A DNA stretch of 64,000 bases. Origin: RPQJ01 sp963778185 (GTDB taxonomy: Bacteria; Pseudomonadota; Gammaproteobacteria; Steroidobacterales; Steroidobacteraceae). The first letter of the stretch is position 1. Each line of letters starts with the position of its first letter. The position numbers were made by a program, and so were the translations under genes. Positions 1 through 7,141 of this stretch are shown here, piece by piece. The stretch lies in contig CAVZTF010000004.1 of NCBI GenBank assembly GCA_963778185.1, positions 372,001 to 436,000 on the forward strand. Direction: 5' to 3'. A model generated the notes under the pieces. It saw only the letters and a program-made list of their open reading frames with translations, had not been told where the DNA came from and did no database searches.

Positions 1-702
1 GCCGAGGTCCTCCTCGGTGGCGATCTCGCCGGTCGCGGCGCGCAGCAGGGGCGGGCCGGCGAGGAAGGCTCGCGCACGGTCGCGCACCATCACGACGTAG
101 TCGGAAAGTCCGGGCATGTAGGCCCCGCCCGCAGTGGCGCTGCCGTGCACCAGCGTCAGCACCGGGATCCCCGCGGCCGAAAGCCGCGCCAGCCGGCAGT
201 AGTGCGACCCGCCGTTGATGAAGTCCTCGACACGGTAGCGCATCAGGTTCGCGCCGGCGGACTCGACCAGGTGCACGAACGGCAGCCGGTTCTCGAGCGC
301 GATCTGCTGCGCGCGCTGGAATTTTTCGAGGCCCATGGGCTGCAGCGCGCCGGCCTCGATGCCGGAGTCGTCCACCACCACCATGCATTGCGAGCCGCCG
401 ATGCTGCCGATGCCGGCGATGCAGCCGCCACCCGGGACTGACTTCGCCGGGTCCGCAACGTCGAGGAGGTAGCCGGCGAGTGCGGAGAGCTGCAGGAACG
501 GAGCGCCGGCATCGAGCAGCAGCCCGAGACGTTCGCGGGGCAGCAGCTGACCGCGCTTGGCGAAGCGCGGTCCCGACCGTGCAGAGGCGGCCGCGGTGCG
601 GGCCTGCAGTGCGCCGAGTTCCTCGAGCAGCGCGAGCATGTGCGCGCGGTTGTCGGCCAGCGCGGCGCCGGACGAGGCAATGGACGATGCGAAGACGGGC
701 AC
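1..702 (-). CDS. Acyl-CoA carboxylase carboxyltransferase (beta) subunit, N-terminal part
   Basis: Biotin-dependent acyl-CoA carboxyltransferase, the subunit that moves CO2 from carboxybiotin to an acyl-CoA. The 234 codons visible include the crotonase-like glycine-rich core (GGGCIAGIG, then ESAGANL at the acyl-CoA/biotin face, then GSATAGGAYMPG and a GPPLLRAATGE motif). The gene runs off the left edge, so roughly the last half is missing. The start is a GTG two bases after the stop of the SDR gene upstream, so the two are probably translationally coupled. ESAGANL with a PMGLEK segment recalls geranyl-CoA carboxylase (AtuC) more than methylcrotonyl-CoA carboxylase (LiuB); that is a judgement from motifs and neighbours, not a demonstrated substrate. 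A biotin carboxylase partner should lie further left. Confidence 0.9.
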   Translation of the reverse strand, partial: MPVFASSIASSGAALADNRAHMLALLEELGALQARTAAASARSGPRFAKRGQLLPRERLGLLLDAGAPFLQLSALAGYLLDVADPAKSVPGGGCIAGIGSIGGSQCMVVVDDSGIEAGALQPMGLEKFQRAQQIALENRLPFVHLVESAGANLMRYRVEDFINGGSHYCRLARLSAAGIPVLTLVHGSATAGGAYMPGLSDYVVMVRDRARAFLAGPPLLRAATGEIATEEDLG

Positions 703-704
703 GC

Positions 705-1562
705 TCAGCCCCCGAAGATGCGCGGCTTGCGGCTACGGTGGAAGCCGTCGAAGGCCGGCGCCGGCGGGCCCTCGGCCATCGGCCAGTGCCGTCGCGCGTT
801 GGGCGCGGCGCCGTCGACGCGCAGGCAGGCGCCCGAGACGAAGGCCGCCGCCTCCGAGAGCAGGAAGACGATCGCGGCGGAGACCTCGGCCTCGGTGCCG
901 AGCCGTCCGGCGGGGACGTGACGCGGCAGGCTCCTGATGAGCGACTTCATCGCGTCGGGATAGGTGTCCAGGCCGCTCGAGGCGATCCAGCCCGGGGCCA
1001 CGGCGTTCACTCGCACCGGCGCCCATTCGCAGGCCGCGGTCTCGGTGAAGTTGAGCATCCCCGCGCGCGCCGCGCCGCTGTGCCCCATGCCGGGCATGCC
1101 ACCCCACATGTCGGCCAGCATGTTGACGATGGCGCCGCCGCGGCCCTTCATGGACTGCAGGTAGCACTCGCGCGCCACGAGGAAGCCGCCCAACAGGTTG
1201 GTGTTGAGCACCGCCTGCCAGCCCCGCGCCGAGATCGACTCGAGCGGCGCGGGGAATTGGCCGCCCGCGTTGTTCACCAGGCCGTCGATGCGGCCGTGAG
1301 CGGCCACGATCGAGGTGACGGCGGACTTCACCACGTCCTCGTCGCGGATGTCACAGGCGAGGGACTCGCACGCGCCGCCGTCCGCGGCGATCTCGGCCTG
1401 CACGGCCGCGAGTTTGTCCTCGCTGCGGCCCACCAGAACCACGTGCGCCGCGAGCGCGGCGAGCTCGTGGGCCGCGCAGCGGCCGATGCCGCTGCCAGCG
1501 CCGGTGACGACGACGACCTGCCCGGCGAAGAGCCCCGGGCGGAATACGCTGCGGTAGTTCAT
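705..1562 (-). CDS. SDR family oxidoreductase, enoyl-CoA reductase-like
   Basis: Short-chain dehydrogenase/reductase of 285 residues. The Rossmann glycine motif TGAGSGIG lies near residues 20-27 and VNNAGG in the middle of the protein. The usual YxxxK catalytic pair is absent; its place is taken by HSGAARAG, as in the 2,4-dienoyl-CoA / trans-2-enoyl-CoA reductase branch (DECR/PECR), so a CoA-thioester reductase is more likely than an alcohol dehydrogenase. The start is the ATG giving MNYRSVFRPG; an upstream in-frame ATG would add 14 unlikely residues and cover the intergenic palindrome. Transcribed divergently from the acyl-CoA dehydrogenase and just ahead of the carboxyltransferase. With those neighbours it resembles AtuG/AtuB of acyclic-terpene degradation, by inference. 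Confidence 0.88.
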   Translation of the reverse strand: MNYRSVFRPGLFAGQVVVVTGAGSGIGRCAAHELAALAAHVVLVGRSEDKLAAVQAEIAADGGACESLACDIRDEDVVKSAVTSIVAAHGRIDGLVNNAGGQFPAPLESISARGWQAVLNTNLLGGFLVARECYLQSMKGRGGAIVNMLADMWGGMPGMGHSGAARAGMLNFTETAACEWAPVRVNAVAPGWIASSGLDTYPDAMKSLIRSLPRHVPAGRLGTEAEVSAAIVFLLSEAAAFVSGACLRVDGAAPNARRHWPMAEGPPAPAFDGFHRSRKPRIFGG

Positions 1563-1576
1563 GCGTCCATCGTAGA

Positions 1577-1592
1577 TCAAGCGCTTGCTTGA
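1577..1592. promoter_or_regulatory. Candidate operator for the TetR regulator
   Basis: The 16-base site TCAAGCGCTTGCTTGA contains a perfect 10-base palindrome (CAAGCGCTTG) overlapping a wider inverted repeat (TCAAGC, 4-base spacer, GCTTGA). It lies in the ~50-base gap between the divergent SDR and acyl-CoA dehydrogenase genes, the expected place for a repressor to control both. The TetR-family gene at 2791 is the obvious candidate ligand. Only symmetry and position support this. Confidence 0.5.
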
Positions 1593-1612
1593 ATAAAGCC
1601 CCATGGCCTAGC

Positions 1613-2794
1613 ATGGACGCCATGCAGGAGTTGCGTCTCAATCCCGCCTGGTACCGCCCCGAACACCTCGACTTCCGCGCGACGGTCCGGCGCTTCGTGG
1701 CGCGGGAGATCGCCCCGCACGTCGCGGACTGGGACGAGGCGGGCACCTTTCCGCGCGAACTGTACCGGCGCGCGGCGGACGTGGGACTCCTCGGCCTCGG
1801 CTTCCCTGAGGAATACGGCGGCATCGGCGGCACCGACGCGTTCCACCGCCTGGTCGCGAGCGTCGAACTCGCCCAGGCCGGCTCGGGCGGCCTGGTGGCT
1901 TCACTGATGTCGCACACCATCGGCCTGCCGCCGGTCGCGACGCTCGGCAGCCCCGGCCTCAAGGGGCGCGTGCTGCCGTCGGTGCTCTCGGGCGAGCGCA
2001 TCGCGGCGCTTGCCATCACGGAGCCGTCGGGCGGTTCGGACGTCGCCGCCCTGCGCACGCGCGCCGAGCGCGACGGCGACGAATTCGTCGTGAACGGCGA
2101 GAAGACCTTCATCACCTCCGGCATGCGCGCGGACTTCTTCACCGTGGCCGTGCGGACCAACCCGCAGGCCGAGGGCGCGCGGGGAATATCCCTGCTGCTG
2201 ATCGAGGGCGACCGGCCGGGCATCGCGCGGTCGCCGCTCCGGAAGATGGGCTGGTGGGCATCCGACACCGCCCACCTCAGGTTCACGGACTGCCGCGTGC
2301 CGGCCGGAAACCTGCTCGGGCCGGAAGGCGACGGCTTCCGGGCCGTGATGCGCAACTTCAACGGCGAGCGGTTCTCCATGGCGGCGGGTGCCGTGGGCTT
2401 CTCCTGGGTCTGCTACCAGGAGGCGCTCGCCTGGGCGCGCGAGCGTCGCGCCTTCGGCCAGCGACTTGCGGACCACCAGGTGGTGCGTCATCGCCTGGTC
2501 GACATGCTGGCGACGGTCGAGGCGGCACGCGCGTTGCTCGAGGAGACCGCGTGGCGGATCGATCACTCGCCGCCCGGCGACACCGAGCTGGTGGCGTCGA
2601 TCTGCATGCTGAAGAACGTCGCCACGCGCGCCATGCAGTTCTGCGCGGACGCGGCCGTGCAGACGCTGGGCGGCATGGGCTACATGCGTGGCACCAGCGC
2701 CGAGCGCATCTACCGCGAGGTCAAGGTCAACATGATCGGCGGCGGGGCGGAGGAGATCATGAAGGACCTGGCCGCGCGCCAGCTCGGGCTGTGA
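1613..2794 (+). CDS. Acyl-CoA dehydrogenase, isovaleryl/citronellyl-CoA type
   Basis: FAD-dependent acyl-CoA dehydrogenase of 393 residues, the usual family length. The FAD/substrate motif ITEPSGGSD and the C-terminal LGGMGYMRG region are present. The site that holds the catalytic Glu in medium-chain enzymes (EGT) reads GGGA here, as in isovaleryl-CoA dehydrogenase, where the base sits on an earlier helix; Glu252 in NGERF is the matching candidate. This supports a branched-chain or terpenoid acyl-CoA substrate such as citronellyl-CoA. The ATG at 1613 or at 1622 could start it; an upstream in-frame TTG at 1589 falls inside the palindrome and is unlikely. Its stop overlaps the start of the TetR gene. 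Confidence 0.9.
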   Translation: MDAMQELRLNPAWYRPEHLDFRATVRRFVAREIAPHVADWDEAGTFPRELYRRAADVGLLGLGFPEEYGGIGGTDAFHRLVASVELAQAGSGGLVASLMSHTIGLPPVATLGSPGLKGRVLPSVLSGERIAALAITEPSGGSDVAALRTRAERDGDEFVVNGEKTFITSGMRADFFTVAVRTNPQAEGARGISLLLIEGDRPGIARSPLRKMGWWASDTAHLRFTDCRVPAGNLLGPEGDGFRAVMRNFNGERFSMAAGAVGFSWVCYQEALAWARERRAFGQRLADHQVVRHRLVDMLATVEAARALLEETAWRIDHSPPGDTELVASICMLKNVATRAMQFCADAAVQTLGGMGYMRGTSAERIYREVKVNMIGGGAEEIMKDLAARQLGL

Positions 2795-3420
2795 GCCGGC
2801 GGGCGGACGACGCCGGCCGTCGCGGGCAGCTCGTGCGTGAGTCCGCACGGCTGTTCCGCGAGAAAGGGTACGAGGCGGCTTCCGTGCGCGACATCGCCGC
2901 AGCCACCGGCCTGCAGTCCGGCAGCTGGGTGTACCACTTCCGCACCAAGCAGGACATCCTCGCGGCCGTCATGGTAGAGGGCCTGCAGCAGGCGCTCGAG
3001 CGCATCGAGGCGATCGGCCACGAGCCGCTGCCGCCACGCGAGCGGTTCCGGGCCCTGGTACATGCGCACCTCGACACCATCCTCGGCCCCGGGCAGGACT
3101 TCATCCCGGTGCTGCTCTATGACTGGCGCTCCCTCGAGCCGAAGGCAAGGCCCCGCGTCGTCGCGCTGCAGAAACGCTACGAGGCGGTGTGGGATGCCGT
3201 GATCAGGGACCTGCAGCGTTCGGGCGACTGGGCCGGTCCGACCAGGGTCGACAGGCTGCTGATGTTCGGCGCGCTCAACTGGATCGCGCACTGGTACCGG
3301 CCGCGCGGGCCGCTCGACGTGGGCACGCTCGCCGAGGAATGCGTGCGATTCTTCCTGCGGACGCCGGGGCCGCGCACGCGCCAGCGCGCGCGCACGGCCC
3401 GCCCCAGGAACCGTTCCTGA
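2791..3420 (+). CDS. TetR/AcrR family transcriptional regulator
   Basis: A 209-residue TetR-type repressor. The N-terminal helix-turn-helix is clear (SARLFREKGYEAASVRDIAA, then TGLQSGSWVYHF and KQDIL, about residues 15-62). The rest is helical and should form the ligand pocket. It starts at a GTG overlapping the stop of the acyl-CoA dehydrogenase gene (GTGA), so the two are co-translated. It probably senses an acyl-CoA of this pathway and represses both divergent arms through the palindrome at 1577-1592, like AtuR or acyl-CoA-responsive TetR regulators. Ligand and operator are inferred. Confidence 0.88.
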   Translation: MSRRADDAGRRGQLVRESARLFREKGYEAASVRDIAAATGLQSGSWVYHFRTKQDILAAVMVEGLQQALERIEAIGHEPLPPRERFRALVHAHLDTILGPGQDFIPVLLYDWRSLEPKARPRVVALQKRYEAVWDAVIRDLQRSGDWAGPTRVDRLLMFGALNWIAHWYRPRGPLDVGTLAEECVRFFLRTPGPRTRQRARTARPRNRS

Positions 3421-3431
3421 CCGGCCGCGGT

Positions 3432-5213
3432 TCAGTTCGCGGCGGCGGCCGCCTTGGCCGACGCACGCCGCGACGGCACGTACTGTTCCATCACGGCCTG
3501 CTCGAGCAACTCCGGCGGCAGCAGTCCCTGGTCGAGCACGAAGTCGTGGTAGCTGCGGGCGTCGAAGCGCTCGCCGAGCGCCATCTCCACCTTGCCGCGC
3601 AGCGCGAGGTGTTTCTGGAAGCCGTAGAAGTACGAGGTCGCCTGGCCCGGCGCGTTGAAGCTGTAGCGGTCGGTTTCCTGCTTGGCCATGGGCTCCGACA
3701 GCCCCACGTCCTTCATGAGGAAGGCCTGCACGTCCGCGGGCTCGATCTGGCCCAGGTTCACCATCGGGTCCAGGAACGCGCGCGCCGCCCGCATCAGGCG
3801 CATCTGCAGCGTGCCGAGCTGTGCCTCGAGCGGCAGGTACTGCTTGACCAGCGCCTCGGCGTACAGCGCCCAGCCCTCGACATTCGCGCTGTTGAAAGCA
3901 AACACCACGCGTGGGATCGAGACGCCGTTCTCGATCATCTTCGCGAACTGCAGCTCGTGGCCGGGGCGCGCCTCGTGCGCGGTCAGCGTCCACGCGATGG
4001 CGTCGTAGGTGAAATCGTCCATCTTCGTGCCCGGCGGCGCGTTGGGGTTCTCGAGCGGCAGCACGAACTCGGCCGGCTCGCCCGTGTTGCCGATGAGGCG
4101 CGGCGGGCTCAGGTGCGGCGCAGGCTGTGCCGCCGACTCCGCCTCGCTCGCGAGCCGGATCACGGCATCGCGCTGCGGCAGGGTCACCAGGTCCTCGCGA
4201 CGCACGATCTCCTCGATGTTCGCCAGACGCCCGCGGTAGGTGGCGAGGATGGTCTCTTTCGCGATGGTTTCCTTGCGCAGCGTCTTCAGCACGTCGCGGT
4301 AGTCGCTCGAGGCGAGCCCGCGCTCCTTCGCGACCAGGCGCGCGACCATCTGCATCTCGTCGCGCGTCTGCACGTAGCCGAGCAGCGCCTGGTCGATGAG
4401 GTCCTGCGGGCCGGCCTTGACGCCGAAGTTGCGCAGGTTGTCGGCGTAGATCTCCGGCGGCAGCCGGTTCGTCGTGCGGGCGCGCGGCGACACCTCGGCG
4501 CGGATCCACTTCGCGTGGTCCGCGAACTGTCTCTCGAGCAGCTTCATGTCCTTTTCCCAGCCCTCGAGGCCGCTCTTCGCCAGCAGGTCGCGGATGCCGG
4601 CGAGGAAGCGCGGCTGGTTGCCGAGGTTCTGCTCGACCTCGACCGTCCATGGGCCGGTGAGCCCCGGCGCCTGGAAACGCTCCGCCGTGCGCTGGCGTGC
4701 CAGTTCGACGATGGGCGTGTGGCCTGGCTCGCGTCCCGTGTACTTGCGCAGACGCACGAGCGCGGCCGGGTAGCGATCCTTCGAAACGCGCGGGTCGAGC
4801 AGCGAGCGGAAGCCCTGGAACAGCGCCTGCGGCAGGTCGAAGTAGGGGAGCATCAGCCGACGGTTCAGCTCGGAGGTGTGCTTCTGGTCGCGGGCCGCGG
4901 CGATCAGGATCTGCAGGTCCTGCTTCACGCGCGGGTCGGTCTCCGTGGCCAGCCGGGCCTCGAGGTCGACGGCGACGTTCTCGAGGTCCGCTTCGAGGCG
5001 CTCATCGTTGCGCGGCCCGAGGTCGAAGACGTCGGCATCGTGCCCCTCGACACCCAGCGCCGCGGCGCCTTCCGGCCCGTATCTTGCAAGAACCTCGAGC
5101 AGCGGCTGCGCGTTCGCGTTGCTGCGCTCGGTCCACGTGGGCCCCTCGGTGGCGTGGGCGGGGGCCAGGGCCCCGAGTGCGGCGATCAGGACGAGGCGCG
5201 GCAGGATCTTCAT
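3432..5213 (-). CDS. DUF885 family secreted metallopeptidase-like protein
   Basis: A 593-residue protein with a Sec signal peptide (MKILPRLVLIAALGALAPAHA). It carries the DUF885 hallmark HEARPGHELQ near residue 400, an HExxx-GH variant thought to bind zinc, followed by NVEGWALYAE, which supplies a conserved Glu. DUF885 proteins are regarded as periplasmic peptidase-like enzymes; substrates are mostly unknown. It converges on the TetR gene with an 11-base gap. The ATG immediately before the signal peptide is the natural start although the frame stays open far upstream. Confidence 0.88.
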   Translation of the reverse strand: MKILPRLVLIAALGALAPAHATEGPTWTERSNANAQPLLEVLARYGPEGAAALGVEGHDADVFDLGPRNDERLEADLENVAVDLEARLATETDPRVKQDLQILIAAARDQKHTSELNRRLMLPYFDLPQALFQGFRSLLDPRVSKDRYPAALVRLRKYTGREPGHTPIVELARQRTAERFQAPGLTGPWTVEVEQNLGNQPRFLAGIRDLLAKSGLEGWEKDMKLLERQFADHAKWIRAEVSPRARTTNRLPPEIYADNLRNFGVKAGPQDLIDQALLGYVQTRDEMQMVARLVAKERGLASSDYRDVLKTLRKETIAKETILATYRGRLANIEEIVRREDLVTLPQRDAVIRLASEAESAAQPAPHLSPPRLIGNTGEPAEFVLPLENPNAPPGTKMDDFTYDAIAWTLTAHEARPGHELQFAKMIENGVSIPRVVFAFNSANVEGWALYAEALVKQYLPLEAQLGTLQMRLMRAARAFLDPMVNLGQIEPADVQAFLMKDVGLSEPMAKQETDRYSFNAPGQATSYFYGFQKHLALRGKVEMALGERFDARSYHDFVLDQGLLPPELLEQAVMEQYVPSRRASAKAAAAAN

Positions 5214-5336
5214 TGGGGTGCACCCGTGTGGAAGGCGAAAGGCGCGAATCGTACCGCAGCCATGCGCGGGTGGACGGCGGATGCGGCGAGCAGTAGCTTT
5301 GGGTGCGACGAATCGTTGCGGCAACGGTGGACACGC

Positions 5337-6899
5337 ATGAAGCAGCTTTCCGGCACAGACGCCCTGTTCCTCAACCTGGAACGCGGGCACCAGTACACGC
5401 ACGTGGCGGGCCTCGCGATCTACGACCCGTCCACCGCTCCAGGGGGCAAGGTCCGCTTCAAGGACGTCCTGCGTTTCTTCGAGTCGCGCCTCGACGCCTC
5501 GCCGGTCTTCCGCCGGCGGCTCGTGACCGTCCCCTTCGACCTCGACCGCCCGTACTGGATCGAGGACCCGGACATCGACGTCGAGTTCCACGTCCGCCAC
5601 ATCGCCCTGCCGCAACCCGGGGACTGGCGGCAGTTGTGCATCCAGGTGGCGCGCATCCACTCGCGGCCGCTCGACCGCAGCCGGCCGCTCTGGGAGGCGT
5701 ACGTGATCGAGGGGCTCGACAACATCGCGGGCCTGCCGCCGGGCAGCTTCGCGTTCTACGTGAAGTTCCATCACTGTGCGGTGGACGGCGAGGCCGGCAC
5801 CGAGATCCTCAAGGCCATCCATTCGCTGACGCCCGAGGACTTCAGCGAAGGCGAGTCCGCGCGCACGCGCTACCGCGACCGCGAGCCGACGGCGATCGAG
5901 CTCTACTCGCGTGCGCTCGCCAACAACCTGCAGCGGGTGCCCAGGCTGGCGCGCCTGTCCGTCGAGACCGCCGTGCGCGCCGCCACCCTCGGCGCCGGGG
6001 CGATCACCGACCTGCCGCGCCTGTTGCAGGCGGCGGAGCTGCCCAAGGCGGCCCAGCTCGCCGCGGGGTTGCGCAAGCCGCCCGCGACGCGCTTCAGCGG
6101 CAAGGTCTCCACGCACCGGGTGGTCGAGGTCGTGGGGCTGCCGCTCGCCGAAATGAAGCGGATGCGGCAGCGGTTCACGAACGCCACGATCAACGACCTG
6201 TTCCTGGCGACCGTCGGCGGCGCGCTGCACCAGTACCTCGCGGGCAAGGACGAGCTGCCGGACCGGACGATGACCTGCATGGTGCCGATGACGTTGCGGG
6301 GCGCGGACAAGGGGCAGGATGTCGGTAACCAGATCGGCATGGCCATCATGCCGCTGCACACCGAGATCGCCGATCCGGTCGATCGCCTGCATGCGATCCA
6401 GCGGGGCGCCGGGAAGGCCAAGGCCATGGCCGGCGCGCTGGGCAAGGACACCTCGGCGCGGCTCTTCGACGTGTTGCCGGCGGCGGTGGCCGACCTGGCG
6501 GCGCGGCGCCTCGTCATTCCGCAGATGAGCATCGTGGTGTCCAACGTGCGCGGACCCGACGTGCCACTCTTCATGGCGGGCGCGCGGCTCGTGAACTTCG
6601 CGCCGGTCAGCATCGTGATCGACGGACTCGGGCTCAACGTCACCGCGTTCAGCTACAACGGCACCATGTGGCTCTGCGCGGTCGCCTGCCGAGACATGAT
6701 GCCCGACCCCGCGCACTTCGCCGCTTGCCTGCGCCAGAGTTTCCAGCAACTCGCCGACGCGGCGAGCGCGCCGGAGCGAGCGGTGCGCGAGGCGGCGACG
6801 CCCACGGAGCGCCCCGCCGCGAAGCGCAGCGCGATGGCTCCGCGTGCGAAAACGAAGAGCCCGCGCAAGGCGCGCGCGCGACGCCCGGGAGGCGCGTGA
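5337..6899 (+). CDS. Wax ester synthase / diacylglycerol acyltransferase (WS/DGAT)
   Basis: Bifunctional O-acyltransferase that esterifies acyl-CoA to long-chain alcohols or diacylglycerol, producing storage wax esters or triacylglycerol at the inner membrane. The 520-residue protein begins MKQLSGTDALFL, typical of the family, has the catalytic HHxxxDG motif as HHCAVDG (about residue 145), and has the C-terminal SNVRGPD signature. The last ~35 residues are a Lys/Arg/Pro-rich tail that may help membrane or lipid-body binding. It stands alone, with ~120 bases upstream divergent from the DUF885 gene, and precedes the DUF1302-RND operon by 240 bases, suggesting linked lipid handling. Confidence 0.93.
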   Translation: MKQLSGTDALFLNLERGHQYTHVAGLAIYDPSTAPGGKVRFKDVLRFFESRLDASPVFRRRLVTVPFDLDRPYWIEDPDIDVEFHVRHIALPQPGDWRQLCIQVARIHSRPLDRSRPLWEAYVIEGLDNIAGLPPGSFAFYVKFHHCAVDGEAGTEILKAIHSLTPEDFSEGESARTRYRDREPTAIELYSRALANNLQRVPRLARLSVETAVRAATLGAGAITDLPRLLQAAELPKAAQLAAGLRKPPATRFSGKVSTHRVVEVVGLPLAEMKRMRQRFTNATINDLFLATVGGALHQYLAGKDELPDRTMTCMVPMTLRGADKGQDVGNQIGMAIMPLHTEIADPVDRLHAIQRGAGKAKAMAGALGKDTSARLFDVLPAAVADLAARRLVIPQMSIVVSNVRGPDVPLFMAGARLVNFAPVSIVIDGLGLNVTAFSYNGTMWLCAVACRDMMPDPAHFAACLRQSFQQLADAASAPERAVREAATPTERPAAKRSAMAPRAKTKSPRKARARRPGGA

Positions 6900-6900
6900 A

Positions 6901-6916
6901 ATTGCTGCATGGCAAT
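6901..6916. repeat. Short inverted repeat after the WS/DGAT gene
   Basis: ATTGC-TGCATG-GCAAT is a perfect 5-base-arm inverted repeat starting right after the WS/DGAT stop. No T-run follows, so a strong intrinsic terminator is unlikely; it may be a protein site. The remaining intergenic DNA up to 7141 should hold the promoter of the DUF1302 operon, but no convincing -35/-10 pair was picked out. Confidence 0.3.
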
Positions 6917-7141
6917 AAAGCAACGCGAGATCGAGTTGTCATGTTTCAAGGACGCTGGCAGTCTTGGGGAACTGCGGCAAGCGGTAGTGGCATTTCGGAT
7001 ACTCACTAGTGCCTGCATGGTGAATCGGGAATAGCCTGCTCTGGATCTTGCGCGACAGGGCAACTGTGGTTGGTGCACTGCAACAAGCGAACCTCGCGCA
7101 AACGAGGCGATCGAATTCAAGGTAACTGGGGGACTACGACG

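Noticed and set aside
3189..5336. N-terminal extension of the WS/DGAT reading frame
   Set aside because: The extension is antisense to the DUF885 gene and shows no family similarity; the ATG at 5337 gives the standard WS/DGAT beginning.
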